From: Croceicoccus sp. YJ47
Lineage (GTDB): Bacteria; Pseudomonadota; Alphaproteobacteria; Sphingomonadales; Sphingomonadaceae
Direction: 5' to 3'
Assembly: GCF_016745095.1 (NCBI RefSeq)
Contig: NZ_CP067087.1
Coordinates: 1,244,501 to 1,308,500, forward strand
DNA: 64,000 nucleotides
The notes under the pieces were generated by a model. The model searched no databases and had not been told where the DNA came from. It saw nothing but the letters and a program-made list of their open reading frames with translations. Position numbers and translations under genes: made by a program. Every line of letters begins with the position of its first letter. Position 1 is the stretch's first letter. Positions 55,065-63,474 of the stretch are shown here, piece by piece.

Positions 55065-55826
55065 ATGGCGAAGCGTTTCAGCGGGCGGACGGCGCTCATC
55101 GTGGGCGGAAGCAGCGGGATCGGGCTCACAACGGCGAAAAAATTCGCGGACGAAGGCGCGCAGGTGATGATCGCTGCCCGCCGCGAAGAAGAATTGCGCG
55201 AAGCTGTCGAGGATATCAAGGCGGTGGGTGGAATCGCCGACTTTGTCATCACCGATGTCACCGATGCCGCGTCCGTAGAGGCCATGGTCGCCCGCACGGT
55301 CGAACGATTCGGGGCATTGCACGTCGCGTATAACAACGCCGGGATTACCGGCACCGTGAATCTCTCGGTTGAGGATGCGCAGCTGTCCATGTTCGAGCAG
55401 GTGATGGCCATCAACGTCACGGGGACATGGCTCTGCATGAAATATGAAATTCCCGCCATTTCGAAAGCCGGGGGCGGCGCGATCGTGAATTGCGGGTCGG
55501 TCGCCAGCCTTCGTGGCAGCCCTGGATGCAGCGCCTATTACGGATCGAAGCACGCGGTTGCGGGAATGACCAAATGCGTGGCGCTGGAGAATGCGGCACG
55601 AGGCATTCGCGTCAATGCCGTCTGCCCGGGGCTGGTCATGACCGATCTTGTCGAGAAGGGCTTTGCCGACGCACCGGACAAGCTGGAAATGCTGACGGGA
55701 AAGATACCGATGCAACGCCCCGGTCGGCAGGACGAGATCGCCGATGCGGTCTTATGGCTGGCATCCGAAGACAGCAGCTTCGTGAACGGAGCGATGCTTC
55801 CCGTCGATGGCGCGTCGTCGGTCTGA
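55065..55826 (+). CDS. Short-chain dehydrogenase/reductase
   Basis: A 253-residue classical SDR of the cyclohexanol / 3-oxoacyl reductase type: VGGSSGIGLTTA, YNNAGITG, NCGSVASLRG, catalytic SAYYGSKHAV, and the end GAMLPVDGA. GGAGAG precedes the ATG. It is divergent from the interrupted crotonase and 25 nt upstream of the 55852 gene. Confidence 0.93.
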   Translation: MAKRFSGRTALIVGGSSGIGLTTAKKFADEGAQVMIAARREEELREAVEDIKAVGGIADFVITDVTDAASVEAMVARTVERFGALHVAYNNAGITGTVNLSVEDAQLSMFEQVMAINVTGTWLCMKYEIPAISKAGGGAIVNCGSVASLRGSPGCSAYYGSKHAVAGMTKCVALENAARGIRVNAVCPGLVMTDLVEKGFADAPDKLEMLTGKIPMQRPGRQDEIADAVLWLASEDSSFVNGAMLPVDGASSV

Positions 55827-55851
55827 TCAAACCAATATGAAAAGGCAGATT

Positions 55852-56592
55852 ATGGACAAGATCTACGGCTTCATACGCATGGACATCGGCCCCGGCCAGA
55901 CCGCCGCCTTTCTGGAAGGAGCGAAAGCCTGCTACGATGCGGCGACCCCCGATCTGACCGGAACCCGGCTTTACGAATGGACCCTCTCGGAAGACGGACG
56001 GGAATGCTGGGTGATCGAGGTTTACGACGATGCCGAAGCGCTGGCTCACCATGGGCGAATGCTGCAAGGCAAATCGGCATTGCTGCGCGAATATGCGGAA
56101 ATCACCGTCAATTTCGCCGGTTCCATTCCCGCCCCCGTCGTCGAGGCCATGCGGCAGAAGCTGGGCACGGTCAATGTCTTCGGTCCGCGGGCAGCCGGCC
56201 TTTTGACAGAGGCGACACCCCATCGCCAGGTCGATGACAGCGGCGACAGGATCATGGCGCTGGCATGGTTCACGCCGCATCCCGGCAAGGAGCAGCAAAT
56301 GCATGATCTTGCCATGAAAAGCTTCGGGAAGGTCAAGGAGTCCGATCCCGGCACGATGGCCTATGAGTGGTTTTTCGACGAAGCGGGCCGTGCGCTCGCG
56401 CTCGACGTGTATCGCGACCCTGCGGCCATGATCGCGCATATGCAGAACTGCGGACCGATCATGGGCGAGATACTGAAAATCAGCGACTCCAGAACCCATG
56501 TCTTTGGTCGTCTGCCCGACAGCATCGCGCAGAAAATGCGGCCCGAACTGGGCATCACCTATTTCCCGAAAAGACTGTTCGGCGTGTTCTGA
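55852..56592 (+). CDS. Tandem ABM-like dimeric alpha/beta-barrel protein
   Basis: A 246-residue protein with two similar ferredoxin-like halves. Residues 1-100 (KIYGFIRMDIGPGQTAAFLE, then LYEWTLSEDGRECWVIEVYDD) and 125-225 (ALAWFTPHPGKEQQM, then YEWFFDEAGRALALDVYRD) each match the antibiotic-biosynthesis-monooxygenase / stress-responsive barrel pattern. Such proteins include cofactor-free oxygenases and isomerases. The function here is unknown. ATG 55837 is an alternative start. It probably forms a transcript with the SDR before it. Confidence 0.75.
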   Translation: MDKIYGFIRMDIGPGQTAAFLEGAKACYDAATPDLTGTRLYEWTLSEDGRECWVIEVYDDAEALAHHGRMLQGKSALLREYAEITVNFAGSIPAPVVEAMRQKLGTVNVFGPRAAGLLTEATPHRQVDDSGDRIMALAWFTPHPGKEQQMHDLAMKSFGKVKESDPGTMAYEWFFDEAGRALALDVYRDPAAMIAHMQNCGPIMGEILKISDSRTHVFGRLPDSIAQKMRPELGITYFPKRLFGVF

Positions 56593-56597
56593 CGATA

Positions 56598-58130
56598 TTA
56601 CTCCGGGGCGGCGTGCCGGCCTGCACCCGCCCGCTCGACGAGCCATTCGCGCTTCAGGTGCCGGACATAGATCTTGCCGGTATCGTGACGTGGCAGCGTT
56701 TCCCGGAATTCATAGCTGCGTGGAAGTTTGATCGATGCAAGCCTGCTCCTGCACCAGCGTCGCAGATCCGCCTCCAGCTCTTCGCGGTTTGCCGTCTGGT
56801 CGAGCGGCTGGATCGCGGCATGCAACACTTCGCCCATGTCATCATCGGGCACCCCAAACACACAGGCATCGGCCACGCCGTCATGCAGCATCAGCGCATT
56901 CTCCGCCTCTTGCGGATAGACGTTGACGCCGCCGGAAATCACCATGTTCTTCAATCGTCCGGTCAGATAGAGATAGCCATCCTTGTCCAGATAGCCGACA
57001 TCCTCAATCGTGCTGCGACCCGTCGTGTCGAAAGCCTCTCGCGTACGATCCGGCTGCCCATGATATTCGAATTCCGGCCCGCCCGAGAACCATACCGTAC
57101 CAATTTCGCCCGCCGGCAATTCGCGCCCCGCATCGTCCAGAATGTGGATCGATCCCAGAAATGGCCTCCCGACCGAACCGGGGTGGTTCAGCCATTCGTG
57201 CGAGCTGATGAGCGTGAGGCCATTGCCCTCGGTGCCCCCATAGCTTTCCTCGAGGATGGGTCCGAAATACTCGATGGCCTGCCGCTTGATATCCGGGGCG
57301 ATCGGTGCCGCGCCATGCACGATACCGCGCAGGCTGGACAGATCGAAACCATCGCGCACGGCCTTGGGCAGTTTCATGATCCGGACCAGCATCGTCGGCA
57401 CCCAATGCGCCCAGTTGATCCGCTCTTTCTCGACCAGGCGAAGCGCCTCGACCGCATCGAATTTTTCCATAATGACGATACGCGCGCCAATATGCTGCAT
57501 CGCCATCGTGAAGCGCATCGGCCCTGAATGATAGATGGGGCATGGCATGAGATAGACGGTTTCTTCGTTCCAGTCATAACGATCGGCATAGACCGCAAAC
57601 ATTTTCGACAGGCCGTCGATCGAACTATCCGGCAGGATTTGCTTTATACCCTTGGGCATGCCGGTGGAGCCGGATGAGTAAAGCATGTCCGACCCCCGGC
57701 TTTCATCGCCGATCGGATTTGCCGGGAGGTCATCGCAATAGGTCTGGTCGGTGACATCGACAAAACGGATGGCAAGTCGGCCCTTTATCTGCGCGACGAT
57801 TTCGCGTTGCTGTGCCGTGTAAAAAAGGATCCGCGCGCCGCTGTTCTTCAAGATGTGGATGATCTCATCGCTACGAAAGCGCCAGGAGATCGCCGTGTAA
57901 TACAGGCCCGCATTATGTGCCGCCCAACAGATTTCATGAAAAACCGGCGTGTTTTCGATCAGCAACGCGATATTGTCGCCCCGCTCCAGCCCCTGGGCAC
58001 GCATGAAATGGGCCGCCTTATTGGCGCGCTCGTCCAAGGTGCGATAGCTGATATTGACGTCCAGCGAAGGATAGGAGATCGCAATGCGATCCGGTTGTTC
58101 CAACGCCCAGCGTCGTGGATGTTGCTGCAT
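56598..58130 (-). CDS. Acyl-CoA synthetase (AMP-forming)
   Basis: A 510-residue adenylate-forming ligase: MLYSSGSTGMPKGI loop, ESYGGTEGNGL, GYLYLTGRLKNMVISGGVNVYP hinge, and C-terminal HDTGKIYVRHLK with the catalytic lysine. ATG 58130 (MQQHPRRW) is preferred since AGAGG is 8 nt upstream; ATG 58136 is too close to it. It is the second CoA ligase in the region and may activate a later intermediate or an alternative acid. It is divergent from the Rieske ferredoxin gene. Confidence 0.93.
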   Translation of the reverse strand: MQQHPRRWALEQPDRIAISYPSLDVNISYRTLDERANKAAHFMRAQGLERGDNIALLIENTPVFHEICWAAHNAGLYYTAISWRFRSDEIIHILKNSGARILFYTAQQREIVAQIKGRLAIRFVDVTDQTYCDDLPANPIGDESRGSDMLYSSGSTGMPKGIKQILPDSSIDGLSKMFAVYADRYDWNEETVYLMPCPIYHSGPMRFTMAMQHIGARIVIMEKFDAVEALRLVEKERINWAHWVPTMLVRIMKLPKAVRDGFDLSSLRGIVHGAAPIAPDIKRQAIEYFGPILEESYGGTEGNGLTLISSHEWLNHPGSVGRPFLGSIHILDDAGRELPAGEIGTVWFSGGPEFEYHGQPDRTREAFDTTGRSTIEDVGYLDKDGYLYLTGRLKNMVISGGVNVYPQEAENALMLHDGVADACVFGVPDDDMGEVLHAAIQPLDQTANREELEADLRRWCRSRLASIKLPRSYEFRETLPRHDTGKIYVRHLKREWLVERAGAGRHAAPE

Positions 58131-58205
58131 GGACATCACCTCTGGATTGTGGCAGTTGCATCGATTACCGTACGGATGCTTATTAGGTGCAAAGGAAATG
58201 ATTTG

Positions 58206-58520
58206 ATGGGTTTCGTCAAGGCCTGCAATCTGGACGATCTGGAAGAAGACGAGATTTTGCTCGTTGAGATCGAAGGCCATGAGAAGATGGCATTTTACAT
58301 TGTCGACGGAGAGGTGTTCGCAACATCGGATACGTGCACCCATGGTGAGGCGAGCCTGTCCGAGGACGGTTATATCGACGAAGGTGTCGTCGTATGCAGC
58401 TGGCACGACGGGGCGTTCGACATACGTTCGGGCGAAGCCTGCCGGCATCCCTGCTTCGAGCCTATCAAGACCTACAAGACCGAGATACGCGGTGACGAGG
58501 TTTTCGTCGAAGTCGAATGA
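58206..58520 (+). CDS. Rieske-type [2Fe-2S] ferredoxin
   Basis: A 104-residue soluble ferredoxin. Cluster ligands are Cys44 and His46 (CTHGEASL) and Cys64 and His67 (CSWHDGAFD), the standard CxH...CxxH set. It resembles ferredoxin components (BphF / CarAc type) of Rieske ring-hydroxylating oxygenases. No terminal oxygenase or ferredoxin reductase is in the window, so the partner must be elsewhere. AAGGAA lies about 10 nt before the ATG. Confidence 0.93.
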   Translation: MGFVKACNLDDLEEDEILLVEIEGHEKMAFYIVDGEVFATSDTCTHGEASLSEDGYIDEGVVVCSWHDGAFDIRSGEACRHPCFEPIKTYKTEIRGDEVFVEVE

Positions 58521-58553
58521 CGCGCCCCACCCGGATCCGCGGTTTCTGGCGCC

Positions 58554-59333
58554 TTAGCCCTTGCGGGTCATGAAGGCGGTCACGCGCTCTGCATAGTCCG
58601 GGTGGGAAACCACCGCGCCGATATCGATGGTTTCCTGCGCAAGGTGGTCCTGCACCGAAATGCGATGGGCGATATTCATGGCCCGCTTGGTCCTGCCGAG
58701 CGCTTCCTGAGGTGTCGCGGCCAGTCGCTGCACGATCTCCTCGGTCACCTGATCAAGCTCTTCCTCGGGCACGACGCGGTTGATCAGGCCGATGTCTCTG
58801 GCCGTGGCGGCATCGAAGATATCGCCGAGATAGCAGATTTCCTTGGCGCGCTTGGGGCCGACATTGCGCACGAGATTATAGCTGAGCGCCGAGTCGGGAA
58901 TGACGCCGATGCGGATCTGTGCCGCAAGGAAGCGCGCATTGTCGGCCGCGATGGCAAGGTCGCTGGCCGACACGATCGCAAGACCGCCGCCTGCCGCCAT
59001 ACCGCGCACCCTGGCGACCACCGGCTGCGGAATACGCTCCATGATGGCGAACATCTGATTGCCCTTGTCCCCGCTGGTCATCCAGTGGTTCGCGCGCTCG
59101 ACGTCGTCCATGCCCAGCGTCTGCGAAAACTCCTTCACATCTCCGCCAGCGCAGAAATTGTCGCCCGCACCGCTAATCTGAACCACCCGGACGGTACGGT
59201 CGAATTCGATGCTGCGCAGCATATCGCCGATGCTTTCCCACATGCCATTCTTCATCGCATTCATCGCATGGGGACGATTGATGGTGATGCGAACGACCGG
59301 CCCGTCTTTTTCGAAAATCAGCGCATCGCTCAT
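58554..59333 (-). CDS. Crotonase of the enoyl-CoA isomerase type
   Basis: A 259-residue crotonase with NFCAGGDVKEF and RGMAAGGGLAIVSASD. At the catalytic positions it has RIGVIPDSALSYNLVR, with Asp rather than Glu, resembling PaaG-like isomerases and the 53.3-kb paralogue, plus RAKEICYLGD. It overlaps the phosphotransferase gene upstream by 4 nt and is the last gene of the 58.6-63.3 kb operon. Confidence 0.9.
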   Translation of the reverse strand: MSDALIFEKDGPVVRITINRPHAMNAMKNGMWESIGDMLRSIEFDRTVRVVQISGAGDNFCAGGDVKEFSQTLGMDDVERANHWMTSGDKGNQMFAIMERIPQPVVARVRGMAAGGGLAIVSASDLAIAADNARFLAAQIRIGVIPDSALSYNLVRNVGPKRAKEICYLGDIFDAATARDIGLINRVVPEEELDQVTEEIVQRLAATPQEALGRTKRAMNIAHRISVQDHLAQETIDIGAVVSHPDYAERVTAFMTRKG

Positions 59334-60550
59334 TTCGTCATCTCCCTCGCAAGATCACTGGCCAACGCTCGCAATTGTCGCGGCATGGTATTATGGCCGA
59401 TCGCCGCGACCCGCAGATCGCGATCCTTGCCGCGATCGAACGTGCCGCGCGCCATGCCGGTCCAGACAGAAAGCGTCAGCGTCCGCCATACGGTGAAGAA
59501 CGCCATGCGCCGATCCGAAATATGCGGGCCGCCCGCATCGTAATACGCCTGCATGAATTCGTCCCAAGGCAGGATTTTTTCGATGAGAAAACGACAATAG
59601 GCGAGGTCCTCGGCAGGATCGCCGGCATGGACGAATTCCCAGTCGAGCAAAGCGGTCAGACGATCCCCCTCACCCATCGTATTATGCAGCGCGGCATCGC
59701 CGTGGACGAGCTGGCGGTGAATGCCCAGATGAGGCAGCTCCGCGTGTAGCCACGCGAATGCCGCATCGATGAGCGGTGTGGGGACGACGCCGTCGCGATA
59801 TTCCTTTTCGCGCTTGGCCAACAGGCCGGCGACCGGATTTTCGACAGACCCGAATTCGATCTTATCGCAAAGCCCCAACCCATCGATGTCGAAATTGTGC
59901 ATCCGGGCGAGCGTTGCGGCGAAATCCTTGCAGAATTCCGGACTCGCATCGCTGGCGAACAGCGTGCCCATCGCCTTACCGGGAACCCGCTCGAACACGA
60001 TGAACCGGCCGCCGATGACATTGGCGGAGGTTTCGATTGCCAGGGGCCGCGGCACCTTCAGCCCGGCCTTATGAACAGCGGCAATCGCATGATATTCATC
60101 GACGACCGAGGTTCCGGTCACAGCCGAGCTGAAATCAAGCCGAACGACCAGGTCCTGGCCATTGTCGAGATCGAGCAGCAGCGTCCCCTTCGAACGGCCG
60201 CCCGGTACGATGCTCACTTTTGAGACCGTGCCGGAAATTCCATGATCGGCAAGCCAGCGGGTGAAGGTCTCGGGAGGTACCGAAAGTTCCTTGGCCGATC
60301 CCCTCGTTTCCACAGGCGCCGCAAGGACAGCGAGTATCTCGTCCTCGATCGCATTGCGGGTCAGGGCTTCTGCCTCGACATCGCCTTGCACGACAGGATC
60401 GGCATCCGCTTCGACCGACAGGCGGGCCAGCAGCATTTCGATCAGCTCACAGCGCAGCTGCGCGTTGGGGCTGGTCAGTTCCGGCTTGAGATCGGCGCGC
60501 ACCGCATCGAAGATGGATCGCAATTTTGCGCCAAGGAGGGGATCATTCAC
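59330..60550 (-). CDS. APH-fold phosphotransferase with N-terminal helical domain
   Basis: A 406-residue protein. Residues 1-85 are a helical domain (LRSIFDAVRADLKPELTSPN, then ELIEMLLARLS) similar in pattern to the separate 60.5-kb protein. The kinase fold follows with the full catalytic loop VHGDAALHNTM (His283, Asp285, Asn290) and the metal site LLDWEFVHAGDPAED. It is likely an active kinase for a small hydroxylated metabolite, as for LvaA or ACAD10/11-type kinases acting on hydroxyacyl-CoA. It overlaps the genes on both sides by 4 nt. Confidence 0.87.
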   Translation of the reverse strand: MNDPLLGAKLRSIFDAVRADLKPELTSPNAQLRCELIEMLLARLSVEADADPVVQGDVEAEALTRNAIEDEILAVLAAPVETRGSAKELSVPPETFTRWLADHGISGTVSKVSIVPGGRSKGTLLLDLDNGQDLVVRLDFSSAVTGTSVVDEYHAIAAVHKAGLKVPRPLAIETSANVIGGRFIVFERVPGKAMGTLFASDASPEFCKDFAATLARMHNFDIDGLGLCDKIEFGSVENPVAGLLAKREKEYRDGVVPTPLIDAAFAWLHAELPHLGIHRQLVHGDAALHNTMGEGDRLTALLDWEFVHAGDPAEDLAYCRFLIEKILPWDEFMQAYYDAGGPHISDRRMAFFTVWRTLTLSVWTGMARGTFDRGKDRDLRVAAIGHNTMPRQLRALASDLAREMTK

Positions 60551-61020
60551 ACGGGCCTCCCGACGAAGACCGGGAAGAAGAAGGCGCTTTCCCGCTCGGC
60601 GTGACGCCGCAGGTAGGCCTTCAGATCGTTGAGCACCTGCATCAGCCGTTCGTTCCCCTCGGCACCCTGCGCATTTTCCAGAAGCACACCGACCGCTTCC
60701 CGCCCGGTATGGTTGATGGCCTGCAGGCGTTCGACGCTGGCGTAGCCCCGCAGCACGTCGGGCGCGTCCGACAGGAACGTATCCAGCGCCGGGATGGCCG
60801 CCTCCGTTGCGTTTTTCGCGGCCTGAAGAATCGGGAGGAGGTCCGCGCTATCCTCGTGCAGCATCGGGCCTTCGACCGGAACGCGCGCCTGCAGGTGATT
60901 GAGCAAGGCATCCACGCTGCGCAGCGCGCTCGATGCCCATTTATCAGTCAGTTGCGGCTCCACATGCTCCTTTAAGGCGAGCTGCATCGAGGCAATGACC
61001 TCTCGGGTTGTCGGCATCAT
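60547..61020 (-). CDS. Small helical LvaB-like protein
   Basis: A 157-residue, all-helical soluble protein (TREVIASMQLALKEHVEP, then ALRSVDALLNHLQARV; ending ERESAFFFPVFVGRP). It lies between two APH-fold phosphotransferase genes, overlapping one by 4 nt and 14 nt from the other. In the levulinate pathway of Pseudomonas putida a small protein, LvaB, is encoded next to the kinase LvaA and is needed for its activity; this protein has matching size and context. Assignment rests on context and pattern, not a search. Start ATG 61020 or 61017. Confidence 0.65.
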   Translation of the reverse strand: MMPTTREVIASMQLALKEHVEPQLTDKWASSALRSVDALLNHLQARVPVEGPMLHEDSADLLPILQAAKNATEAAIPALDTFLSDAPDVLRGYASVERLQAINHTGREAVGVLLENAQGAEGNERLMQVLNDLKAYLRRHAERESAFFFPVFVGRPV

Positions 61021-61034
61021 GGTGAACACTCCGT

Positions 61035-62093
61035 TCAGTTTGCAGCGCTTTCGGGGCGGTATGGGCTCTTGCGCCATTGCTCGACGATCCGTGCCGCCTC
61101 TTCGATCGGCTTTCCGATCATCATGCCGAGCAATTGTTCGAACAATTTCACCCGGCTAAAGCCAAGCGTGAGGCGTGGCACCCGAGGATTTTCACCTGAC
61201 AAAAAGGGCCGCAAGCCATTGTTCAGCGTGGGCACCGCTTTCCAGACTTCCCACACCCGGTAGAAATCAAGGCTCGACCGGTCGATTTCGAAACCTGCAG
61301 CATCTTCGTAATGACGCAGCGTCGCATCGGCATCGCCGAGCGTCAGCATGCCCTGACTCAGTGCCCAGTCCTGTGCCGGATCGCCGGCAAAGGCGAGCTC
61401 CCAGTCCGAAAGCGCGACGATCCTGTCATCCTTCCAGATCTCCTCGCCCATGCCATTATTGCCTTTGCACAATGACACGCGCGGGGCTTGGGTGGGGAGA
61501 TGCTCCTCCAGCCAGTGCGCCGCCTCCACGAGCAGCGGAAACGGATCGGTGCGCACTTCGCGAAAAATCCGGTTCCAGCGATTGAAGTCGGTACGCGCGC
61601 AGGCGCTTGGCGAAGGCGGCACGTCGACAAAATCGGCAAAGCCGTTCGCCTCGAGGTCCAGCCTGTGCAACGCGGCCAGCTTTTCGGCATGCTCGAATGC
61701 GACACGCTGACGGCGCGCGGCCGCCTTTTCGCCGTCATCATAGAGGCCAGGCAATTCGTTGCTGCCTTCTGTGAGCCGGCGGACCATCACGGGACGTCCC
61801 TGCGTGATGTCTGGTGCGGCATCAAACCACAGCGGTTCGGCCACCGGAACATCCGTACCGAACAGCCCTTTCATGATGCGGTATTCATATTCCAACGGCA
61901 CCGGGCAGATTGGACCGCCAAGTGCGTCGGTACGGAAGACATATCCCCCCTCGCCCCCGCTTTCGCGCGTCCACACGAGGAACGTCTCGCGCGAAATGCC
62001 CGGAAACGTCCGGACGAACCGGTCCACTTCCACGTTGGCGCCGAGATGGGCGGAAAGATAATCCTGTAAGGGGCCCTTTTCGATCACATCCAT
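61035..62093 (-). CDS. APH-fold phosphotransferase-like protein with altered catalytic loop
   Basis: A 352-residue protein of the APH/ACAD10-like fold without the N-terminal helical domain. The nucleotide-binding half (FPGISRETFLVW) and the metal-site ALSDWELAFAGDPAQDW are present, but the catalytic HGDxxxxN reads K210-G-N212-NGMG-E217, so both the catalytic Asp and the following Asn are replaced. It could be a pseudokinase, or a subfamily with a different mechanism. It is encoded directly upstream of the small LvaB-like protein and downstream of the CrtC-like gene. Confidence 0.82.
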   Translation of the reverse strand: MDVIEKGPLQDYLSAHLGANVEVDRFVRTFPGISRETFLVWTRESGGEGGYVFRTDALGGPICPVPLEYEYRIMKGLFGTDVPVAEPLWFDAAPDITQGRPVMVRRLTEGSNELPGLYDDGEKAAARRQRVAFEHAEKLAALHRLDLEANGFADFVDVPPSPSACARTDFNRWNRIFREVRTDPFPLLVEAAHWLEEHLPTQAPRVSLCKGNNGMGEEIWKDDRIVALSDWELAFAGDPAQDWALSQGMLTLGDADATLRHYEDAAGFEIDRSSLDFYRVWEVWKAVPTLNNGLRPFLSGENPRVPRLTLGFSRVKLFEQLLGMMIGKPIEEAARIVEQWRKSPYRPESAAN

Positions 62094-62134
62094 TTCCCTG
62101 TTTTATTGTGTCGCCTGCTGGAGGCCGCCCGATC

Positions 62135-63274
62135 TCAATCGGGTAAGTCGAAGCGGGGCTGCGGGCCGATGACGAACATGGGGATGTACGCCGCGCCCCG
62201 TTGTCCATTGATCGTGCAAATCGCCAGTTGTTCGCGATGCTTGGGTCTGGCTGTCGAGCCATCCGGCATGACGACGGCTTCGGGGTCGGAAATATCGTAT
62301 TCGTCGATTTCGATCGCGAGATCACGCGATCGCCAGACCCCCTGCCCCTGCCCATCGGAAAAGCCGCTGTCGAAACCGCCGCCGCGATAGACCCACGGCC
62401 GGCCCACCGCCTGCGCCTCGAGCACCATGCTGCGTCCGTCGGCCAGCCCAAGGGTCAGCGCGATCGTATCGAAAACGCGCGTCCCCGGCTTGAAGCGTAC
62501 GTCGTGCTCCAGCTCGGTCACCTCGACCGGACCCGCGGTGCCTTCGCGGATTTCACCCTCGGTATAGAGCCTGTGGCCTTCTCCGTCCTCGATCAGCTGG
62601 ATTGCGCCGCCAAGATCTCCGGCCCGGAAACCCGCGTGGACAAGGAACAGGCCCTTGCCCCCGGTGCGCGACGCAGAGGCGACTCCACCCGCGCTTGCCG
62701 TACCTGTCATGGGTTCAAAACCACCCACGCCCGGCCGCACGCCCCAACTATGGTCGCGCCAGCCGAACCAGTCCTCCGCCGTGATCGTCTCACCGGCAAC
62801 GGTCAGCGACCCGTCGATCCGGCCAAGCTGGTTATAGCGCAGATAGTTGGTGTGGAGCCGACCATCGCCGCGCGATACATGCGGATGCTCCAGCCGCGGT
62901 TCGAGGACCGCGGCAAAGCGCATGTCGAAGCAGACAGGATATTCGCCGCTTTCCAGAACCCAGCGCAATTGCTTGAAGGGCTGTTCGACCGCCATCGAAA
63001 GCGGCCCGATCCGCGCATCGCTGTCGGGCATGGGACGCAGCTGGCGGGTGAAGCGGACGTTGTACTGACGCGCGCCGCGGTGCTGCACCATGGCGAAACC
63101 TTCGATCACGTTCATGTTCTTGAAGATCGTGATGCCGCAAAGGAACGCGACCTCGCCATCCTTCCGGAACCCACCGATCAATTGCCTGTCATAAAAGCGA
63201 TGGTCGGTGGAATCGACGGAATCGAACGTCAGTGACGCCTGATGGTGCAGGGTTTCATCCAATGGAGTAAGCAC
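62135..63274 (-). CDS. CrtC/lipocalin-like 'RDHSW' protein (DUF7064/7065-like)
   Basis: A 379-residue beta-rich protein with DWFGWRDHSWGVRPG, the family signature shared with the 48.8-kb protein; the two otherwise differ in length and sequence. The fold is probably two lipocalin-like barrels as in AttH/CrtC. Substrate unknown; a hydrophobic ligand is likely. The start is GTG with GGGAGAG upstream. It is the first gene of a five-gene minus-strand operon with two phosphotransferases, the small helical protein and a crotonase. Confidence 0.72.
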   Translation of the reverse strand: MLTPLDETLHHQASLTFDSVDSTDHRFYDRQLIGGFRKDGEVAFLCGITIFKNMNVIEGFAMVQHRGARQYNVRFTRQLRPMPDSDARIGPLSMAVEQPFKQLRWVLESGEYPVCFDMRFAAVLEPRLEHPHVSRGDGRLHTNYLRYNQLGRIDGSLTVAGETITAEDWFGWRDHSWGVRPGVGGFEPMTGTASAGGVASASRTGGKGLFLVHAGFRAGDLGGAIQLIEDGEGHRLYTEGEIREGTAGPVEVTELEHDVRFKPGTRVFDTIALTLGLADGRSMVLEAQAVGRPWVYRGGGFDSGFSDGQGQGVWRSRDLAIEIDEYDISDPEAVVMPDGSTARPKHREQLAICTINGQRGAAYIPMFVIGPQPRFDLPD

Positions 63275-63291
63275 CTGTTTAAACTCTCCCT

Positions 63292-63315
63292 TGCCTTACC
63301 GACTGCCTTACCGAC
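63292..63315. repeat. Tandem 12-bp repeat upstream of the 62-kb operon
   Basis: TGCCTTACCGAC occurs twice head to tail, in the 200-bp gap between the CrtC-like gene and marR, 18 bp from the first gene's start codon. It could be a regulator site affecting the leader, or a slippage duplication. Confidence 0.6.
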
Positions 63316-63474
63316 GGGCGGCATCTTGCATCGAACCATATGGCTGCAAGTTCGGCAGGTCAATAATGTTCGCATCCTTATGGTTCACAAGCAGATAATC
63401 TAGGAATGGCGTAATACATTGACATGCTGTTCAATAAGGGACGATAAGCAGGATTTCATTTCCATGAGGGTCAA

